A DNA stretch of 64,000 bases from Pelagibacteraceae bacterium AG-365-D07 (GCA_003280005.1 QCGH01000002.1:31663-95662); one strand, 5' to 3'. Shown: positions 8,334-18,414, counted from the first letter of the stretch. The notes: a model not told the origin generated them from the sequence alone. Numbers and translations: made by a program.

Positions 8334-8878
8334 TCTTTTACAAAAACTACAGTTAGATCAGCAACTCTAATTCCAAATTTTGTCATCTTTGCTCTATTGA
8401 TAGCAACTTTTTCATCTTGCATAAAAATCCAATCATCAAAAGTGATTTTCATTTCTTTCCCTTTTACTGGAACTAATAAAACATATTCAAATTTAAATGC
8501 TGGTCCAAATGAAAATCCCTTTGCTTTTCCAACCACATCACCTGCTGTTCCTTCGTAATTATGTTCATCAATTTTATTAATTTTCCATTGTCTATTTTGA
8601 ATTTCTCCATCATCCCAGTTAAACGTCTCATCTAAAATCAATTGTGTTCCGTCCCATTTGCCATTTAGGGTTGCAGAAAATTGTCTTGTAACTTTACCTG
8701 ATCTATTTTGTAAAATACCCCAAGCTTTTACTTCACCCGCTAAATATTCTTCAATTATTAATCTCGGTTTTTTATCTTTAAAATCTTCTGGTTTCATAGA
8801 ACTATTTGATGAACAACTTGTAATAAATTGAGTAAAAATTATCAATAAAATTAAATTAAAAAATTTATAAATTTTCAT
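8330..8878 (-). CDS. DUF3833 family lipoprotein
   Basis: This 182-residue protein has a hydrophobic N-terminus ending in FITSC, a lipobox with C22 as the probable lipidated residue. The body matches the DUF3833 pattern: an acidic FNWDDGEIQNRQW segment, a GxxGDVVGKAKG segment and DDWIFMQDEKVAINRA near the end. The molecular function is not established. It is the last gene of the minus-strand cluster with the CFA-synthase-like, DUF1365 and FAD proteins, where DUF3833 members are commonly found. It probably acts in the periplasm on the modified lipid or as a membrane-associated partner. Confidence 0.8.
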   Translation of the reverse strand: MKIYKFFNLILLIIFTQFITSCSSNSSMKPEDFKDKKPRLIIEEYLAGEVKAWGILQNRSGKVTRQFSATLNGKWDGTQLILDETFNWDDGEIQNRQWKINKIDEHNYEGTAGDVVGKAKGFSFGPAFKFEYVLLVPVKGKEMKITFDDWIFMQDEKVAINRAKMTKFGIRVADLTVVFVKD

Positions 8879-8885
8879 AAAATAT

Positions 8886-10064
8886 TTATTTGTTTTGTAG
8901 TGAGAATTGTATCAAATCAATATTTTTTGATTTAAAACCTGCCTCACAATATGACAAATAAAAATCCCACATTTTTTTAAAAGTTAAGTCAAATCCTTGC
9001 TTTGAAATTAAATCCCATTTTTTTTGAAATTCATTTCGCCAAATTTTTAAGGTATCAGAGTAATGCTCGCCATATGAGTTCATCAAATCAAGTGTCAAAC
9101 CATTTTTTATTGAGAGTTGTTCTAAACTATTTTTTGACGGCAAAAAACCCCCTGGAAATATATATTTTTGGATAAAATCTTCTTTTGTCTTATATCTTTT
9201 ATATAGCTTATCATCAATTACAATTGCTTGAATGGCGGCTGTGCCATTAATGTTTAAATTATTTTTAATTGTTTTAAAATAACTATCCAAATAGTTTTGG
9301 CCTACCGCTTCAATCATTTCAATAGATGCTATTGAATTATATTTTTTATTTACGTCTCTATAGTCTTTTAATTCTATGTTAATTTTATGATTTAAATGGT
9401 TTTTATAAATTCTCTCCTTAGCAAATTCATATTGTTTTTTTGAAATTGTAATACAGTCTAACTTTACATCTAAATTTTTACCTACATATTCAGCAAATCC
9501 GCCCCAGCCACATCCTATTTCTAAAATTCTATCACCCGGCTTTGGTTGAATTAAATTAATTAATTTAAAATATTTATTATATTGAGCAGATTCTAAATCT
9601 TTTTTTTTATTATCAAATATTGCGCTTGAATAAGTTAAAGATTTATCCAACCACAAAGAAAAAAAATTATTTCCTAGATCATAGTGTTTGGCAATGTTCT
9701 CTTTGCTTTTATTTTTGGTATTTTTTATCAAAAAATTCTTAAAGAAATTAATTACTGAAAAATCAAATACTCCTGAAAATTTATAAATTATATTAATATT
9801 TTTTGCTGTTAATTCTATTAAGTTAGAAAGATTATTCGTTTCAAAATCACCCCTCATATAAGCTTCTGCTAATCCCACACTTCCACTTTTAATTATTCTG
9901 TAAGTGAAGCCGGGTTTATTAATCTTTATATTAACATTTAGACCGCTGGATTCTGTTCCAAAAATATATTTTTTATTATCATGATTTGTAAGCTCTAGTA
10001 CGCCATGTTTAATATGCTTCAACATACTAAAAACTATTTTGTCTGAAATATTATTTAAACTCAT
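8886..10064 (-). CDS. Cyclopropane-fatty-acyl-phospholipid synthase family methyltransferase
   Basis: This SAM-dependent enzyme would add a methylene or methyl group to unsaturated phospholipid chains. With the ATG at 10064 it is 392 residues. A more upstream TTG would add three residues and is less likely. The SAM site is ILEIGCGWGG at about 180-189. The lipid-methyltransferase pattern continues with AKHYDLGNNFF, SIEMIEAVGQNY (about 247-258) and IFPGGFLPS (302-310). The SIEMIEAVG form differs from the EHVG of E. coli Cfa and is usual in the clade that clusters with DUF1365. The exact product (cyclopropane, methyl-branched or furan-type precursor) cannot be decided. It overlaps the DUF1365 gene by 14 nt. 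Confidence 0.88.
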   Translation of the reverse strand: MSLNNISDKIVFSMLKHIKHGVLELTNHDNKKYIFGTESSGLNVNIKINKPGFTYRIIKSGSVGLAEAYMRGDFETNNLSNLIELTAKNINIIYKFSGVFDFSVINFFKNFLIKNTKNKSKENIAKHYDLGNNFFSLWLDKSLTYSSAIFDNKKKDLESAQYNKYFKLINLIQPKPGDRILEIGCGWGGFAEYVGKNLDVKLDCITISKKQYEFAKERIYKNHLNHKINIELKDYRDVNKKYNSIASIEMIEAVGQNYLDSYFKTIKNNLNINGTAAIQAIVIDDKLYKRYKTKEDFIQKYIFPGGFLPSKNSLEQLSIKNGLTLDLMNSYGEHYSDTLKIWRNEFQKKWDLISKQGFDLTFKKMWDFYLSYCEAGFKSKNIDLIQFSLQNK

Positions 10065-10827
10065 TTGTTTCAAAAGTTATTTTATTAAAAATTTTTATTT
10101 TCTTTTTTACTAATTTTACTTTTTTAAACCAAAGTTTGAATGCTTCATAATGTATTGCAACTATTACTTTAAAAGTCATCAATGGATGTTTTAAATAGTT
10201 TATAATTAGGTTTTTAGAGGTTAAATTATGTCTTGTTCCATCTTGTGATGCGAATAAAAGCTTGCCTTCTTTATCGTTTTGATTAATTATCACAGATATT
10301 GAGTTACCAGGCCTTGTCACACTAAAGTTATATTCACATTCCATATCAATAAAAGGTGACACATAAAACTTTTTATAACATTTATTTTTAATTAATTTTT
10401 GATCTTTAGTTTCAAAAATATAAGTATGTTGTTCTCCAAAAGTATTTTTTACTTCATAAAAAATTGAGATTAATTCGTTACTCTCATTATAAACATACAG
10501 GATTGAAAGTGGATTAAATACGTAACCAAGTATTCTTGGATAGCAAAGAATTTCTACTCTAAAATTATTAAATTTGATATTTTTTTTAATTAGATTTTCT
10601 TTCACCCATTGTTTAACGTCACTTCCATCTCTATTTCCGTGATCCTTGTCAAAAAAGCTAATTAAATTAAATCTATTATACGAAAAAAAATTTAAATTAT
10701 TATTTATTTCTTTAATTTCGTCTAAATCAATTAATAGACTAAATACCTTATACTTAAAATGATGTATTTTAGGTTTAAACCTTTTGTGTATTACTTGTCC
10801 CGAATAAATCTTAGAATACTTAATCAT
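10051..10827 (-). CDS. DUF1365 domain-containing protein
   Basis: This 258-residue protein begins MIKYSKIYSGQVIHKRFKPK and contains LCYPRILGYVFNPLSILYVY, both hallmarks of DUF1365. Its biochemical activity is not established. It overlaps the FAD oxidoreductase gene upstream by 8 nt and the CFA-synthase-like gene downstream by 14 nt, so the three are translationally coupled. In many Proteobacteria these three occur together, which points to one lipid-modifying pathway. No signal peptide is seen. Confidence 0.88.
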   Translation of the reverse strand: MIKYSKIYSGQVIHKRFKPKIHHFKYKVFSLLIDLDEIKEINNNLNFFSYNRFNLISFFDKDHGNRDGSDVKQWVKENLIKKNIKFNNFRVEILCYPRILGYVFNPLSILYVYNESNELISIFYEVKNTFGEQHTYIFETKDQKLIKNKCYKKFYVSPFIDMECEYNFSVTRPGNSISVIINQNDKEGKLLFASQDGTRHNLTSKNLIINYLKHPLMTFKVIVAIHYEAFKLWFKKVKLVKKKIKIFNKITFETNEFK

Positions 10828-12058
10828 TAATTGATTTTAACATATCTATTGAAGATGTAATTCCATCTTCATGAAATCCATATCCAAAATAACTCCCACA
10901 AAATAAGGTATTATTAACGTTTTGAAGTTTTTTTAATCTAGTTTGGTTTTCAAGTGCCAATTTATCATAATATGGGTGTGTAAACATTACTTTGTTTAGG
11001 ATTTTTTGTTCATCAATTTCATCAAAAGGATTGAGCGATAAAAAAATATCTTCATTAAATTTTAAGTTTTGTAAAAGATTTAGCCAATATGTTATAGATG
11101 AATTTTCTATAACATTTTTATTTAGTTTTGCATTCCAAGCACTCCAGGCTTTTTTATTTTTGGGCATTTGGTTTTTATCTGTATGAATTACAGCTAAATT
11201 TTTTTTGTATTTGAAATTTGAAAGCAATTTTTTTTCATTTTCTGATGGGTTTTCTAATAGAGATAATGCCTGATCTGCATGTGTTGCAATTACTACTTTA
11301 TCATAAGTAAAGAACTCATTCTTATCTCCATAAAATATTTCTACATTTTCTTTATATCTTTTGATTAAATTAATTTTATAATTTTTATAATATTCTCCAC
11401 TTATTTTATTAAGTATTTTGTTTACATATGTTCTGCTTCTATTAGAAACAGTGTACCATTTAGGTCTATTTTTTAATTTAAATAAACCATGATTTTGGAA
11501 AAATTTTAAAAAAAATCTTAATGGCATTTGACTGGCTTCATAGGGTGGCATTGACCAAATTGCAGCAACCATTGGAATAATATGATAATCTATAAACTCT
11601 TTAGATAATTTTTCTTTATTTAAATAATCTCCAAGAGTTAAATTATTATCATCTATCTTGAAATTTTCATTTTTTTTATAAAATTTTATTATATCAAAAA
11701 ACATTTTTAAAAATTTTAAGTTAAATAGATTTGATGTATTGCAAAAAATACCTGAAATACCTTTGCCACAGTATTCAAAATTTGTATCTTTCACCGACAC
11801 TGAAAAAGACATATTACTTTCTTCTATTTCTATTGAATTATCTTTGAAAAAATTAATGAGGTTAGGATAAGTTTTATAATTAAAAACTATAAAACCAATA
11901 TCTACTGATATTTTTTTCTTATTTATATTAAGATCTAATGTGTGTGAATGACCTCCAAAATGATCATCTTTTTCAAAAAGGTCAACTTTATGTTTTTTTG
12001 ACAAATAATAGGCTGCACTTAACCCGGATATTCCCGATCCAATGACTGCTATTTTCAT
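10820..12058 (-). CDS. FAD-dependent amine-oxidase-like protein of the CFA/DUF1365 cluster
   Basis: This 412-residue flavoprotein begins MKIAVIGSGISGLSAAYYL, with GxGxxG at 7-12, followed by DLFEKDDHFGGHSHT. VVIATHADQALSLL in the middle and GSYFGYGFHEDGITS near the end match the FAD/NAD(P)-binding protein usually paired with DUF1365 and CFA-like enzymes. It may desaturate or oxidise lipid chains; the substrate is unproven. It starts 6 nt after gcvP ends, with no room for a terminator or ordinary promoter. It is therefore probably read from the gcv transcript, at least in part. Confidence 0.85.
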   Translation of the reverse strand: MKIAVIGSGISGLSAAYYLSKKHKVDLFEKDDHFGGHSHTLDLNINKKKISVDIGFIVFNYKTYPNLINFFKDNSIEIEESNMSFSVSVKDTNFEYCGKGISGIFCNTSNLFNLKFLKMFFDIIKFYKKNENFKIDDNNLTLGDYLNKEKLSKEFIDYHIIPMVAAIWSMPPYEASQMPLRFFLKFFQNHGLFKLKNRPKWYTVSNRSRTYVNKILNKISGEYYKNYKINLIKRYKENVEIFYGDKNEFFTYDKVVIATHADQALSLLENPSENEKKLLSNFKYKKNLAVIHTDKNQMPKNKKAWSAWNAKLNKNVIENSSITYWLNLLQNLKFNEDIFLSLNPFDEIDEQKILNKVMFTHPYYDKLALENQTRLKKLQNVNNTLFCGSYFGYGFHEDGITSSIDMLKSIND

Positions 12059-12064
12059 TAAAAA

Positions 12065-14929
12065 TTAAGCGGCATCTTCTTTAAACTCATCCATGCTAGG
12101 ACATGAACAAAATAAGTTTTTATCACCATAAACATTGTCGACTCTTGCAACAGGTGGCCAAAATTTATTTTCTTTTAAATATCCAGCAGGATAAGCAGCG
12201 TCTTCTCTTGAGTATTTATGTTTCCATTCATTTGAAACCAATTCTACGTCTGTATGTGGAGCATTTTTAATTGGATTATCAACTTTATCATAATCCCCAG
12301 ATTTTATTTTATCTATTTCTTTTTTAATTGTTATCAAGGCATCACAAAATCTATCTAATTCTCTTAGACTTTCACTTTCAGTTGGCTCTATCATCATAGT
12401 TCCAGCTACAGGCCAGGACATTGTTGGAGCATGAAATCCAAAATCGATTAGTCTTTTAGCAATATCTTCTTCAGTTATACCTGTATCGTTTTTAATTGGT
12501 CTAATATCAATTATACATTCGTGTGCTACATTTCCATTTTTGCCTTTATATAAAATTGGAAAATGATCTTTAAGTCTATGAGCTATATAATTTGCATTAA
12601 GAATAGCATTCTCTGTTGCGATTTTTAGTCCTTCTGAACCCATCATTTTAATATACATCCATGAAATAGCTAAAATACTAGCACTACCCCATGGAGCGGC
12701 TGAAATAGATCCTATTCCTGAGACGGGCCCACAATCTTTAATAACTGGATGATTAGGAAGAAATGGTTCCAAATGTCTTTTACAAGCAATAGGCCCCATT
12801 CCTGGTCCACCACCACCATGGGGAATACAAAAAGTTTTATGCAAGTTAATATGACAAACATCTGGTCCAAAATTTCCAGGCCTTGCTACACCAACAAGTG
12901 CATTTAGGTTTGCTCCATCCATATAAACTTGACCTCCATTTTTATGGATTAAATCGCAAATTTCAGTAATTTTTTCCTCAAATACTCCGTGTGTTGAAGG
13001 GTAAGTAACCATTAATGCAGCTAAATTTTCAGAATGTTTTTCAGCTTTATTTTTTAAATCTTCAACATCAACATTTCCCTCCTTATCACAATTAACCACT
13101 ACAACTTTCATGCCTACCATTTGTGCACTTGCAGGGTTTGTGCCATGAGCTGAGCTTGGTATTAAACAAACATCTCTATTATTATTTCCATTCTGTAGGT
13201 GAAATTTTCTAATAACCATTAAACCTGCATACTCACCTTGTGCACCTGCATTGGGTTGTAATGATACACCGGAAAAACCTGTAATAGATCTCAGCCAATT
13301 TTTCATATCTGTAAATAAATTTCTATACCCATCCATTTGTTCGACTGGAGTAAATGGATGTGGTTCTGAGAATTCTCTCCATGATACAGGTATCATTTCT
13401 GCAACTGCATTTAACTTCATGGTACAAGAACCTAAAGCAATCATAGATCTATTCAACGCAATGTCTTTATCTTCTAACTTTTTTAAATATCTAAGCATTT
13501 CAGTTTCTGAATGGTAATTATTAAATACTGGATGGTCTAAATAACTTGAAGATCTAAGCATTTTTTTTGGAAGGTTTGGTAAACTTTCGGTTGGATTTTC
13601 CTTAATTGACTCAGCTGAATTAAATATTTTTAACAATTGGTTAGCTCTATAAACGTTTTTCTTCTGGTCAAATGATACTGCTAACATATTTGAATTTACT
13701 TTTCTTATATTTACCTTTTGATCCAATGCGTTTTGAAAAATTTTGTCGGTCTTATCACCTGTTTTTATAGTTACTGTATCAAAAAAACTTTCAGAATATA
13801 ATTCATAGCCAGACTGTTTTAACTTATTGGCAAAGTTGTTTGTTAATTGAGAAACTCTTTCAGCAATATTTTTGATGCCTTCGGGTCCATGATAAATTGC
13901 ATAAGCAGCAGCGACAATTGCCAAAAGTGCCTGAGCTGTACAAATATTACTAGTCGCTTTGTCTCTTCTTATATGTTGCTCCCTAGTTTGTAATGCTAAC
14001 CTGAAAGCTTTATTTCCGTGTCTATCAACAGATACACCAACTATTCTTCCTGGCATGGATCTCTTGTATTCATCTCTTGTAGCAAAAAATGCTGCATGGG
14101 GACCACCATACCCCATTGGAATACCGAATCTCTGTGAACTGCCAACTGCAATATCTGCCCCTAATTCGGCAGGTGTTTTGATTAATGCTAATGATAAAAG
14201 ATCACAAATCAAAATGGCTTTTCCATTTTTTTTATGAATTTTACTTATCATCTCGCTTGGATCTGTTAATTCACCAAGACTACCTGGATATTGAATTATT
14301 CCGCAGACTATATCTCCAGCTATACTCTCCAAATCTTTTTCGTTGACACCTGTTATAACTTTTAAACCAAGAGGTTCTGCTCTTGTTTTAACAACATCAA
14401 TAGTTTGGGGATGACAATTTTCTGACAAGAATACTATTTTACTATCCTTCTTGTTCAATCTATGACTCATACCCATCGCTTCAGCAGCGGCTGTGCCTTC
14501 ATCTAAAAGCGAAGCGTTAGCAATATCCATACCTGTAAAGTCAGTGATCATTTGTTGAAAATTTAATAGCATTTCCAATCTACCTTGGGCTACCTCTGGT
14601 TGATATGGCGTATAAGATGTGTACCAACCTGGGTTCTCTAATATATTTCTCAAGATTACGTTAGGTATGTAGGTTCCGTAATAACCCATTCCTAAAAAGT
14701 TTGAATAAATCTTGTTTTGTTTGGATATATTTTTAAGTTTTCTGAGCGCTTCATACTCCGAATTTGGCTCACCAATTGTTAAAGGCTCTTTAAAGTGAAT
14801 ATTATTTGGAACCGTATTTGATATTAAGTCTTTAATATTCTTATAATCAAGCTGATCAAGCATTTTTTGTTGTTCTTGCTCAGAATTACCAATATGTCTT
14901 CTAAAGAAACTTTTATTATTTTCTAACAT
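12065..14929 (-). CDS. gcvP: Glycine dehydrogenase (decarboxylating), P-protein of glycine cleavage
   Basis: This 954-residue protein is the full-length single-chain P-protein. It decarboxylates glycine with PLP and passes the aminomethyl group to the lipoyl arm of GcvH. The PLP lysine lies in NLHKTFCIPHGGGGPGMGP, typical of the C-terminal half. The N-terminus begins with the family's FxxRHIG pattern (FFRRHIGNS). It overlaps gcvH by 1 nt (TAATG) and is the third gene after the glycine riboswitch. The products, methylene-tetrahydrofolate and CO2, feed serine and C1 metabolism. Confidence 0.98.
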   Translation of the reverse strand: MLENNKSFFRRHIGNSEQEQQKMLDQLDYKNIKDLISNTVPNNIHFKEPLTIGEPNSEYEALRKLKNISKQNKIYSNFLGMGYYGTYIPNVILRNILENPGWYTSYTPYQPEVAQGRLEMLLNFQQMITDFTGMDIANASLLDEGTAAAEAMGMSHRLNKKDSKIVFLSENCHPQTIDVVKTRAEPLGLKVITGVNEKDLESIAGDIVCGIIQYPGSLGELTDPSEMISKIHKKNGKAILICDLLSLALIKTPAELGADIAVGSSQRFGIPMGYGGPHAAFFATRDEYKRSMPGRIVGVSVDRHGNKAFRLALQTREQHIRRDKATSNICTAQALLAIVAAAYAIYHGPEGIKNIAERVSQLTNNFANKLKQSGYELYSESFFDTVTIKTGDKTDKIFQNALDQKVNIRKVNSNMLAVSFDQKKNVYRANQLLKIFNSAESIKENPTESLPNLPKKMLRSSSYLDHPVFNNYHSETEMLRYLKKLEDKDIALNRSMIALGSCTMKLNAVAEMIPVSWREFSEPHPFTPVEQMDGYRNLFTDMKNWLRSITGFSGVSLQPNAGAQGEYAGLMVIRKFHLQNGNNNRDVCLIPSSAHGTNPASAQMVGMKVVVVNCDKEGNVDVEDLKNKAEKHSENLAALMVTYPSTHGVFEEKITEICDLIHKNGGQVYMDGANLNALVGVARPGNFGPDVCHINLHKTFCIPHGGGGPGMGPIACKRHLEPFLPNHPVIKDCGPVSGIGSISAAPWGSASILAISWMYIKMMGSEGLKIATENAILNANYIAHRLKDHFPILYKGKNGNVAHECIIDIRPIKNDTGITEEDIAKRLIDFGFHAPTMSWPVAGTMMIEPTESESLRELDRFCDALITIKKEIDKIKSGDYDKVDNPIKNAPHTDVELVSNEWKHKYSREDAAYPAGYLKENKFWPPVARVDNVYGDKNLFCSCPSMDEFKEDAA

Positions 14930-15309
14930 TACTGGCTACTTTCTTTCGCAAACTTATCATAATCATCTTTGTTCATTAAAGCATCTAGCTCTTTAATATC
15001 TTTAATTTTTAATTTAAAAAACCATGCTTCTCCTTCTGGGTCAGCATTAATTTTTGAAGGATCGTCTACTATAGTTTGATTAGTATCCACTACTTCTCCA
15101 CTTATAGGAGTATAAACATCACTTGCAGCTTTAGTTGACTCTACAACTCCTGCAGTACCATTTTTCTCTACACTCGAACCTTTTTCTGGTAGCTCAGCAA
15201 AGACAATATCACCCAACATTTCTGTTGCATGTTTTGTAATTCCAATAGTGGCAATATCTCCATCAAGCTTTAACCATTCGTGCTCTTTCGAATATTTTAT
15301 ATCAGACAT
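14929..15309 (-). CDS. gcvH: Glycine cleavage system H protein
   Basis: This 126-residue lipoyl carrier shuttles the aminomethyl group between P- and T-proteins. The lipoylated lysine is K60 in [12 protein letters not shown], followed by the TPISGEVV hairpin. The start EHEWL region (9-13) is conserved. The length is normal for the family. It overlaps gcvT by 8 nt and gcvP by 1 nt, keeping the order gcvT-gcvH-gcvP. Confidence 0.98.
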   Translation of the reverse strand: MSDIKYSKEHEWLKLDGDIATIGITKHATEMLGDIVFAELPEKGSSVEKNGTAGVVESTKAASDVYTPISGEVVDTNQTIVDDPSKINADPEGEAWFFKLKIKDIKELDALMNKDDYDKFAKESSQ

Positions 15310-16405
15310 TTATTTCTCCTTTGAAATAGTTTTTTTTGTAAAATGGTAAATTGCATACATTTGCTGGTATTTTTTTTCCTCTTACCTCTAAAAATAATTT
15401 TGTATTTAAATCTGAATACTGATTATTAACATAACCCATCGCTATTGAATGATCAACACTTGGACCAAAAGTACCGCTTGTAATTTTTCCAATTTCTTTA
15501 TCTTCATTGCTAAAAATTTTTGTATTTCCTCTAGCTATTACTCTATTCTCTGGCTTTATTCCTACTCTAATTTTTTCTACACCTGATTGAATTTGTTTTT
15601 TAATAATTTTAGACCCAGGATAGTTTGTATCAATTCTGTTTTTAGAAATCGCCCATTTAAGATTTGCTTCTATGGGAGTTGTATTCTTATCAATATCATT
15701 ACCATAAAGACATAATCCCGCTTCCATTCTAAGTGTATCTCTTGCGCCTAATCCAATCATTTTAGATCCATTACTGAGCATTTCCTCCACAAATTTTTCT
15801 ACATAATTATTTTTAATTGAAATTTCAAAACCATCTTCACCTGTATATCCTGATCTTGTAATGAATATATTAATGTCTGAAAATTTAAAATTTCCTCCAT
15901 TCATAAATTTTAATTTACTTACTCCCTCTACTTTTTTTTCTAAAATATCTTTTGCTCTTGGTCCTTGTAGAGCAATTAATGAAAGGTCTTCCTTTAATTG
16001 TAAATCGTAGTTATTATTTAATTTTTTCTTAATTATTCTTAAGTCATCTTCTTTACATGCTGCATTAAGTATTATTAAATAACCTTCTGAAATTTTAGTT
16101 ATTATTAAATCGTCATGAATACACGCATTCTCGTCCATTAAAAAAGAATACTTGCTTTGATTTAGATTTAGTTTTTTTAGGTCTATTGGGAAAATATTTT
16201 CAAGATCTTTTGTAAGATTTTCTTTGCCATAAATAAATAGTTGTCCCATGTGAGATACGTCAAAAATTCCACAATTTGATCTCGTAAATTTATGCTCTTG
16301 GATAATTCCATCTTTATACTGAATTGGCATTTCATAACCAGCAAATTCTATAAGCTTAGCATTATGCTTTTTATGAAGATTATATAATGATGTTTTTTTT
16401 ATCAT
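15302..16405 (-). CDS. gcvT: Aminomethyltransferase, T-protein of glycine cleavage
   Basis: This 367-residue enzyme moves the methylene group from the lipoyl arm to tetrahydrofolate and releases ammonia. It begins with [12 protein letters not shown] and [13 protein letters not shown], and has FDVSHMGQL and [11 protein letters not shown], all conserved in Gcv[19 protein letters not shown] is the signature near the middle. The ATG is at 16403-16405, shortly after the tandem glycine riboswitch, which makes it the regulated first gene. The other GcvT-like protein in this window (52481-53362) is YgfZ and not a second T-protein. Confidence 0.97.
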   Translation of the reverse strand: MIKKTSLYNLHKKHNAKLIEFAGYEMPIQYKDGIIQEHKFTRSNCGIFDVSHMGQLFIYGKENLTKDLENIFPIDLKKLNLNQSKYSFLMDENACIHDDLIITKISEGYLIILNAACKEDDLRIIKKKLNNNYDLQLKEDLSLIALQGPRAKDILEKKVEGVSKLKFMNGGNFKFSDINIFITRSGYTGEDGFEISIKNNYVEKFVEEMLSNGSKMIGLGARDTLRMEAGLCLYGNDIDKNTTPIEANLKWAISKNRIDTNYPGSKIIKKQIQSGVEKIRVGIKPENRVIARGNTKIFSNEDKEIGKITSGTFGPSVDHSIAMGYVNNQYSDLNTKLFLEVRGKKIPANVCNLPFYKKNYFKGEINV

Positions 16406-16422
16406 ATTAACTCTTTCGCCCC

Positions 16423-16562
16423 CTCTGTCTATTGGCCTGAGAGTTTTGCTCCTTCGGCAAGAACTTCTGTTCTTTTTCCAGAGTTAATATGCGCGGTCCT
16501 TTTGCCTGAGAGATTCCGGGGTGGTTGCTCCTTCGGCTCTACATTGAAGTAGTCTCTTCCGC
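16423..16562 (-). promoter_or_regulatory. Tandem glycine riboswitch upstream of gcvT
   Basis: Read on the minus strand, two glycine aptamers lie head to tail. Aptamer 1 (16562-16493) is closed by GCGG/CCGC and holds GCCGAAGGAGCAA and CUCUCAGGCAAAAGGACC. Aptamer 2 (16483-16423) is closed by CUCUG/CAGAG and holds GCCGAAGGAGCAA and ACUCUCAGGC. These repeated cores are diagnostic of the glycine riboswitch. The linker is about 9 nt. The second aptamer ends 17 nt before the gcvT start codon, so control could act at translation initiation or on transcription. In this class glycine usually turns expression on. SAR11 is known to use glycine riboswitches. Confidence 0.95.
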
Positions 16563-16585
16563 AGAATTAATATATCACAAATTCT

Positions 16586-17458
16586 TTAATTTGCCTCTTT
16601 TTTCGAAATAAATTTGTTTAAGAATTGAAGGAAAACAGCAAATAAGACAATTGATCCACCTATAAGGACAATTAGTGGCGGCTGTTCATTTATAAATATC
16701 CATGCCCAAAGAGGCCCAAAAATTGCTTCTGACATCATAATGATTCCCACAACAGCAGATGGCGTTGTTCTTGCTCCAATAGTTATAAATATAAAACCAA
16801 ACCCAACTTGAAAAAAACCAGCCAAAAATCCTAAAAAAATATCATGTAAAGAAATATCTATTCTTCCAGCAACTAAATATCCAATTATCATTGCAACAAT
16901 TCCTGCAATTAATTGCAAAGGAACCATATCTACACTGGGATATTTTCTTACGATAATAATAAGAACTGCAAAAGATATTGGCATAATAAAAGCAATTAAG
17001 TTTCCAAGCATTTGTCCCGATGTCAAAGAGTCTCCCAGCATCAACGTAATACCAGATATAGCTAGTATTATTGAAGCTAATGTAATTTTAGAAATAGTTT
17101 CTTTAAGAAATATGTATCCAAAAATTGCAAGGAATAATGTTTGGGTCTGAATAATAAAATTAGCATTTGCAACAGTAGTGTTATGCATAGCAAATACATA
17201 TCCAAAGAATCCACAGCCTAAAATAATTCCACCAACTAGTCCTGGTATTCCTGAACTGATTATAGATTTAATAAATTGTTTTTTATAAGTAATTGATAAA
17301 AAAATAATTATAACAAAACAAAAAAATACAGATCTCCAAAATAATATTTGCCATAGAGTTGCGCCTTCAAATGATTTTACAATTAAACCTCCAAAACTTA
17401 GTGTTACTGCACCCATGAATACTAAAATATAACCTGGAACTTTTAATAATATATTCAT
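16586..17458 (-). CDS. EamA/DMT-superfamily transporter
   Basis: This 290-residue protein is almost wholly hydrophobic, with about ten membrane segments in two EamA-type halves. GVTLMLGDS-like and SEAIFGPLWAWIFI segments are typical of drug/metabolite transporters. The substrate cannot be read from sequence. The start overlaps the end of pxpC by 4 nt, so it belongs to the pxpB-pxpC transcript. Uptake or export of 5-oxoproline or a related amino acid is an inference from position only. The stop lies 24 nt upstream of the riboswitch. Confidence 0.85.
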   Translation of the reverse strand: MNILLKVPGYILVFMGAVTLSFGGLIVKSFEGATLWQILFWRSVFFCFVIIIFLSITYKKQFIKSIISSGIPGLVGGIILGCGFFGYVFAMHNTTVANANFIIQTQTLFLAIFGYIFLKETISKITLASIILAISGITLMLGDSLTSGQMLGNLIAFIMPISFAVLIIIVRKYPSVDMVPLQLIAGIVAMIIGYLVAGRIDISLHDIFLGFLAGFFQVGFGFIFITIGARTTPSAVVGIIMMSEAIFGPLWAWIFINEQPPLIVLIGGSIVLFAVFLQFLNKFISKKEAN

Positions 17459-18414
17459 GAAATTTGATTTATTAAATTAGTTGTTTCTAAATTGTACAAT
17501 TTAAATAATTTCTCAGCTTCTTTTAAATTTACCTCTTTAAATTTTATGGCGGTCCCTGGTGTCATTTGAGCTATTTTATCGAAATCAGCACTAATTACAT
17601 TTGCTATTTTGGGATAACCCCCTATTGTTCCATGATCAGCAAACATTATTATAGGGTTTCCATCGCTTGGCACCTGCACAACTCCCTTTACTAATCCTTC
17701 CGATTTAATATTGGTGCTAACTACATTTTCCAAAATTTGACCTTCTAGTCTCATTCCCATTCTGTCAGATAGTTTCGTAACTTTAAACTCTTTTTTAAAA
17801 AAAACCTCTTTAGCTTTTTCTGAAAAATAATCAAAATTGGTAGCTTTCATAACTCTTATATATTCAATTTTTTTATCAATATAATTTAACTTTGTTAGTG
17901 CTGTATTTCTGTTTTTATGACTAATTTTAATTTTTTGATTATCTGAAAGCTTCTCGCCGTTGTTAGAACCTATCTTTGCCTTAGTGTTTGTTGAAAAACT
18001 ATCCCAAATTTCATCAAGAATAATATTTTCACTTATTGATAGGTATCCATAAACTGATTTATTTGTAGATTGAATATCAATTTGATCTTTATCTTCAATT
18101 GCATACACATTGTATGGCGATCCAATAATTTTTTCGTTATTATTTTTGATAATTTCAAATTTTACATCTCCTGTAATTACAAAATATATTTTATCTCCAT
18201 TAAATTCTAATAATGGACCTTGGTATGCAAACTCAATTACTGGTGTATTAGTTTCATTTTTCAACAATGCATTAGCAAGTATAAAGTTCCTTTTATCCAT
18301 TACTCCGCTTATCGGAATACCAATATGATTAAGATTTGTTCTTCCATTATCTTGAAAAGTAGAATTTATTCCTGCCCGTTTAATCTCAAAATAATTATCT
18401 TTTAATTTTGTCAT
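17455..18414 (-). CDS. pxpC: 5-oxoprolinase subunit C (biotin-dependent-carboxyltransferase-like, KipA)
   Basis: This 319-residue protein matches PxpC/KipA. GINSTFQDNGR at the start, GIPISGVMDKRNFILANALL and VPSDGNPIIMFADHGTIGGY are characteristic. With PxpA and PxpB it converts 5-oxo-L-proline plus ATP to glutamate, removing a damage product of glutamine and glutathione. It overlaps pxpB by 20 nt and the EamA transporter by 4 nt. The family resembles the AHS2 domain of urea carboxylase, but no carboxylase is encoded here. Confidence 0.93.
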   Translation of the reverse strand: MTKLKDNYFEIKRAGINSTFQDNGRTNLNHIGIPISGVMDKRNFILANALLKNETNTPVIEFAYQGPLLEFNGDKIYFVITGDVKFEIIKNNNEKIIGSPYNVYAIEDKDQIDIQSTNKSVYGYLSISENIILDEIWDSFSTNTKAKIGSNNGEKLSDNQKIKISHKNRNTALTKLNYIDKKIEYIRVMKATNFDYFSEKAKEVFFKKEFKVTKLSDRMGMRLEGQILENVVSTNIKSEGLVKGVVQVPSDGNPIIMFADHGTIGGYPKIANVISADFDKIAQMTPGTAIKFKEVNLKEAEKLFKLYNLETTNLINQIS

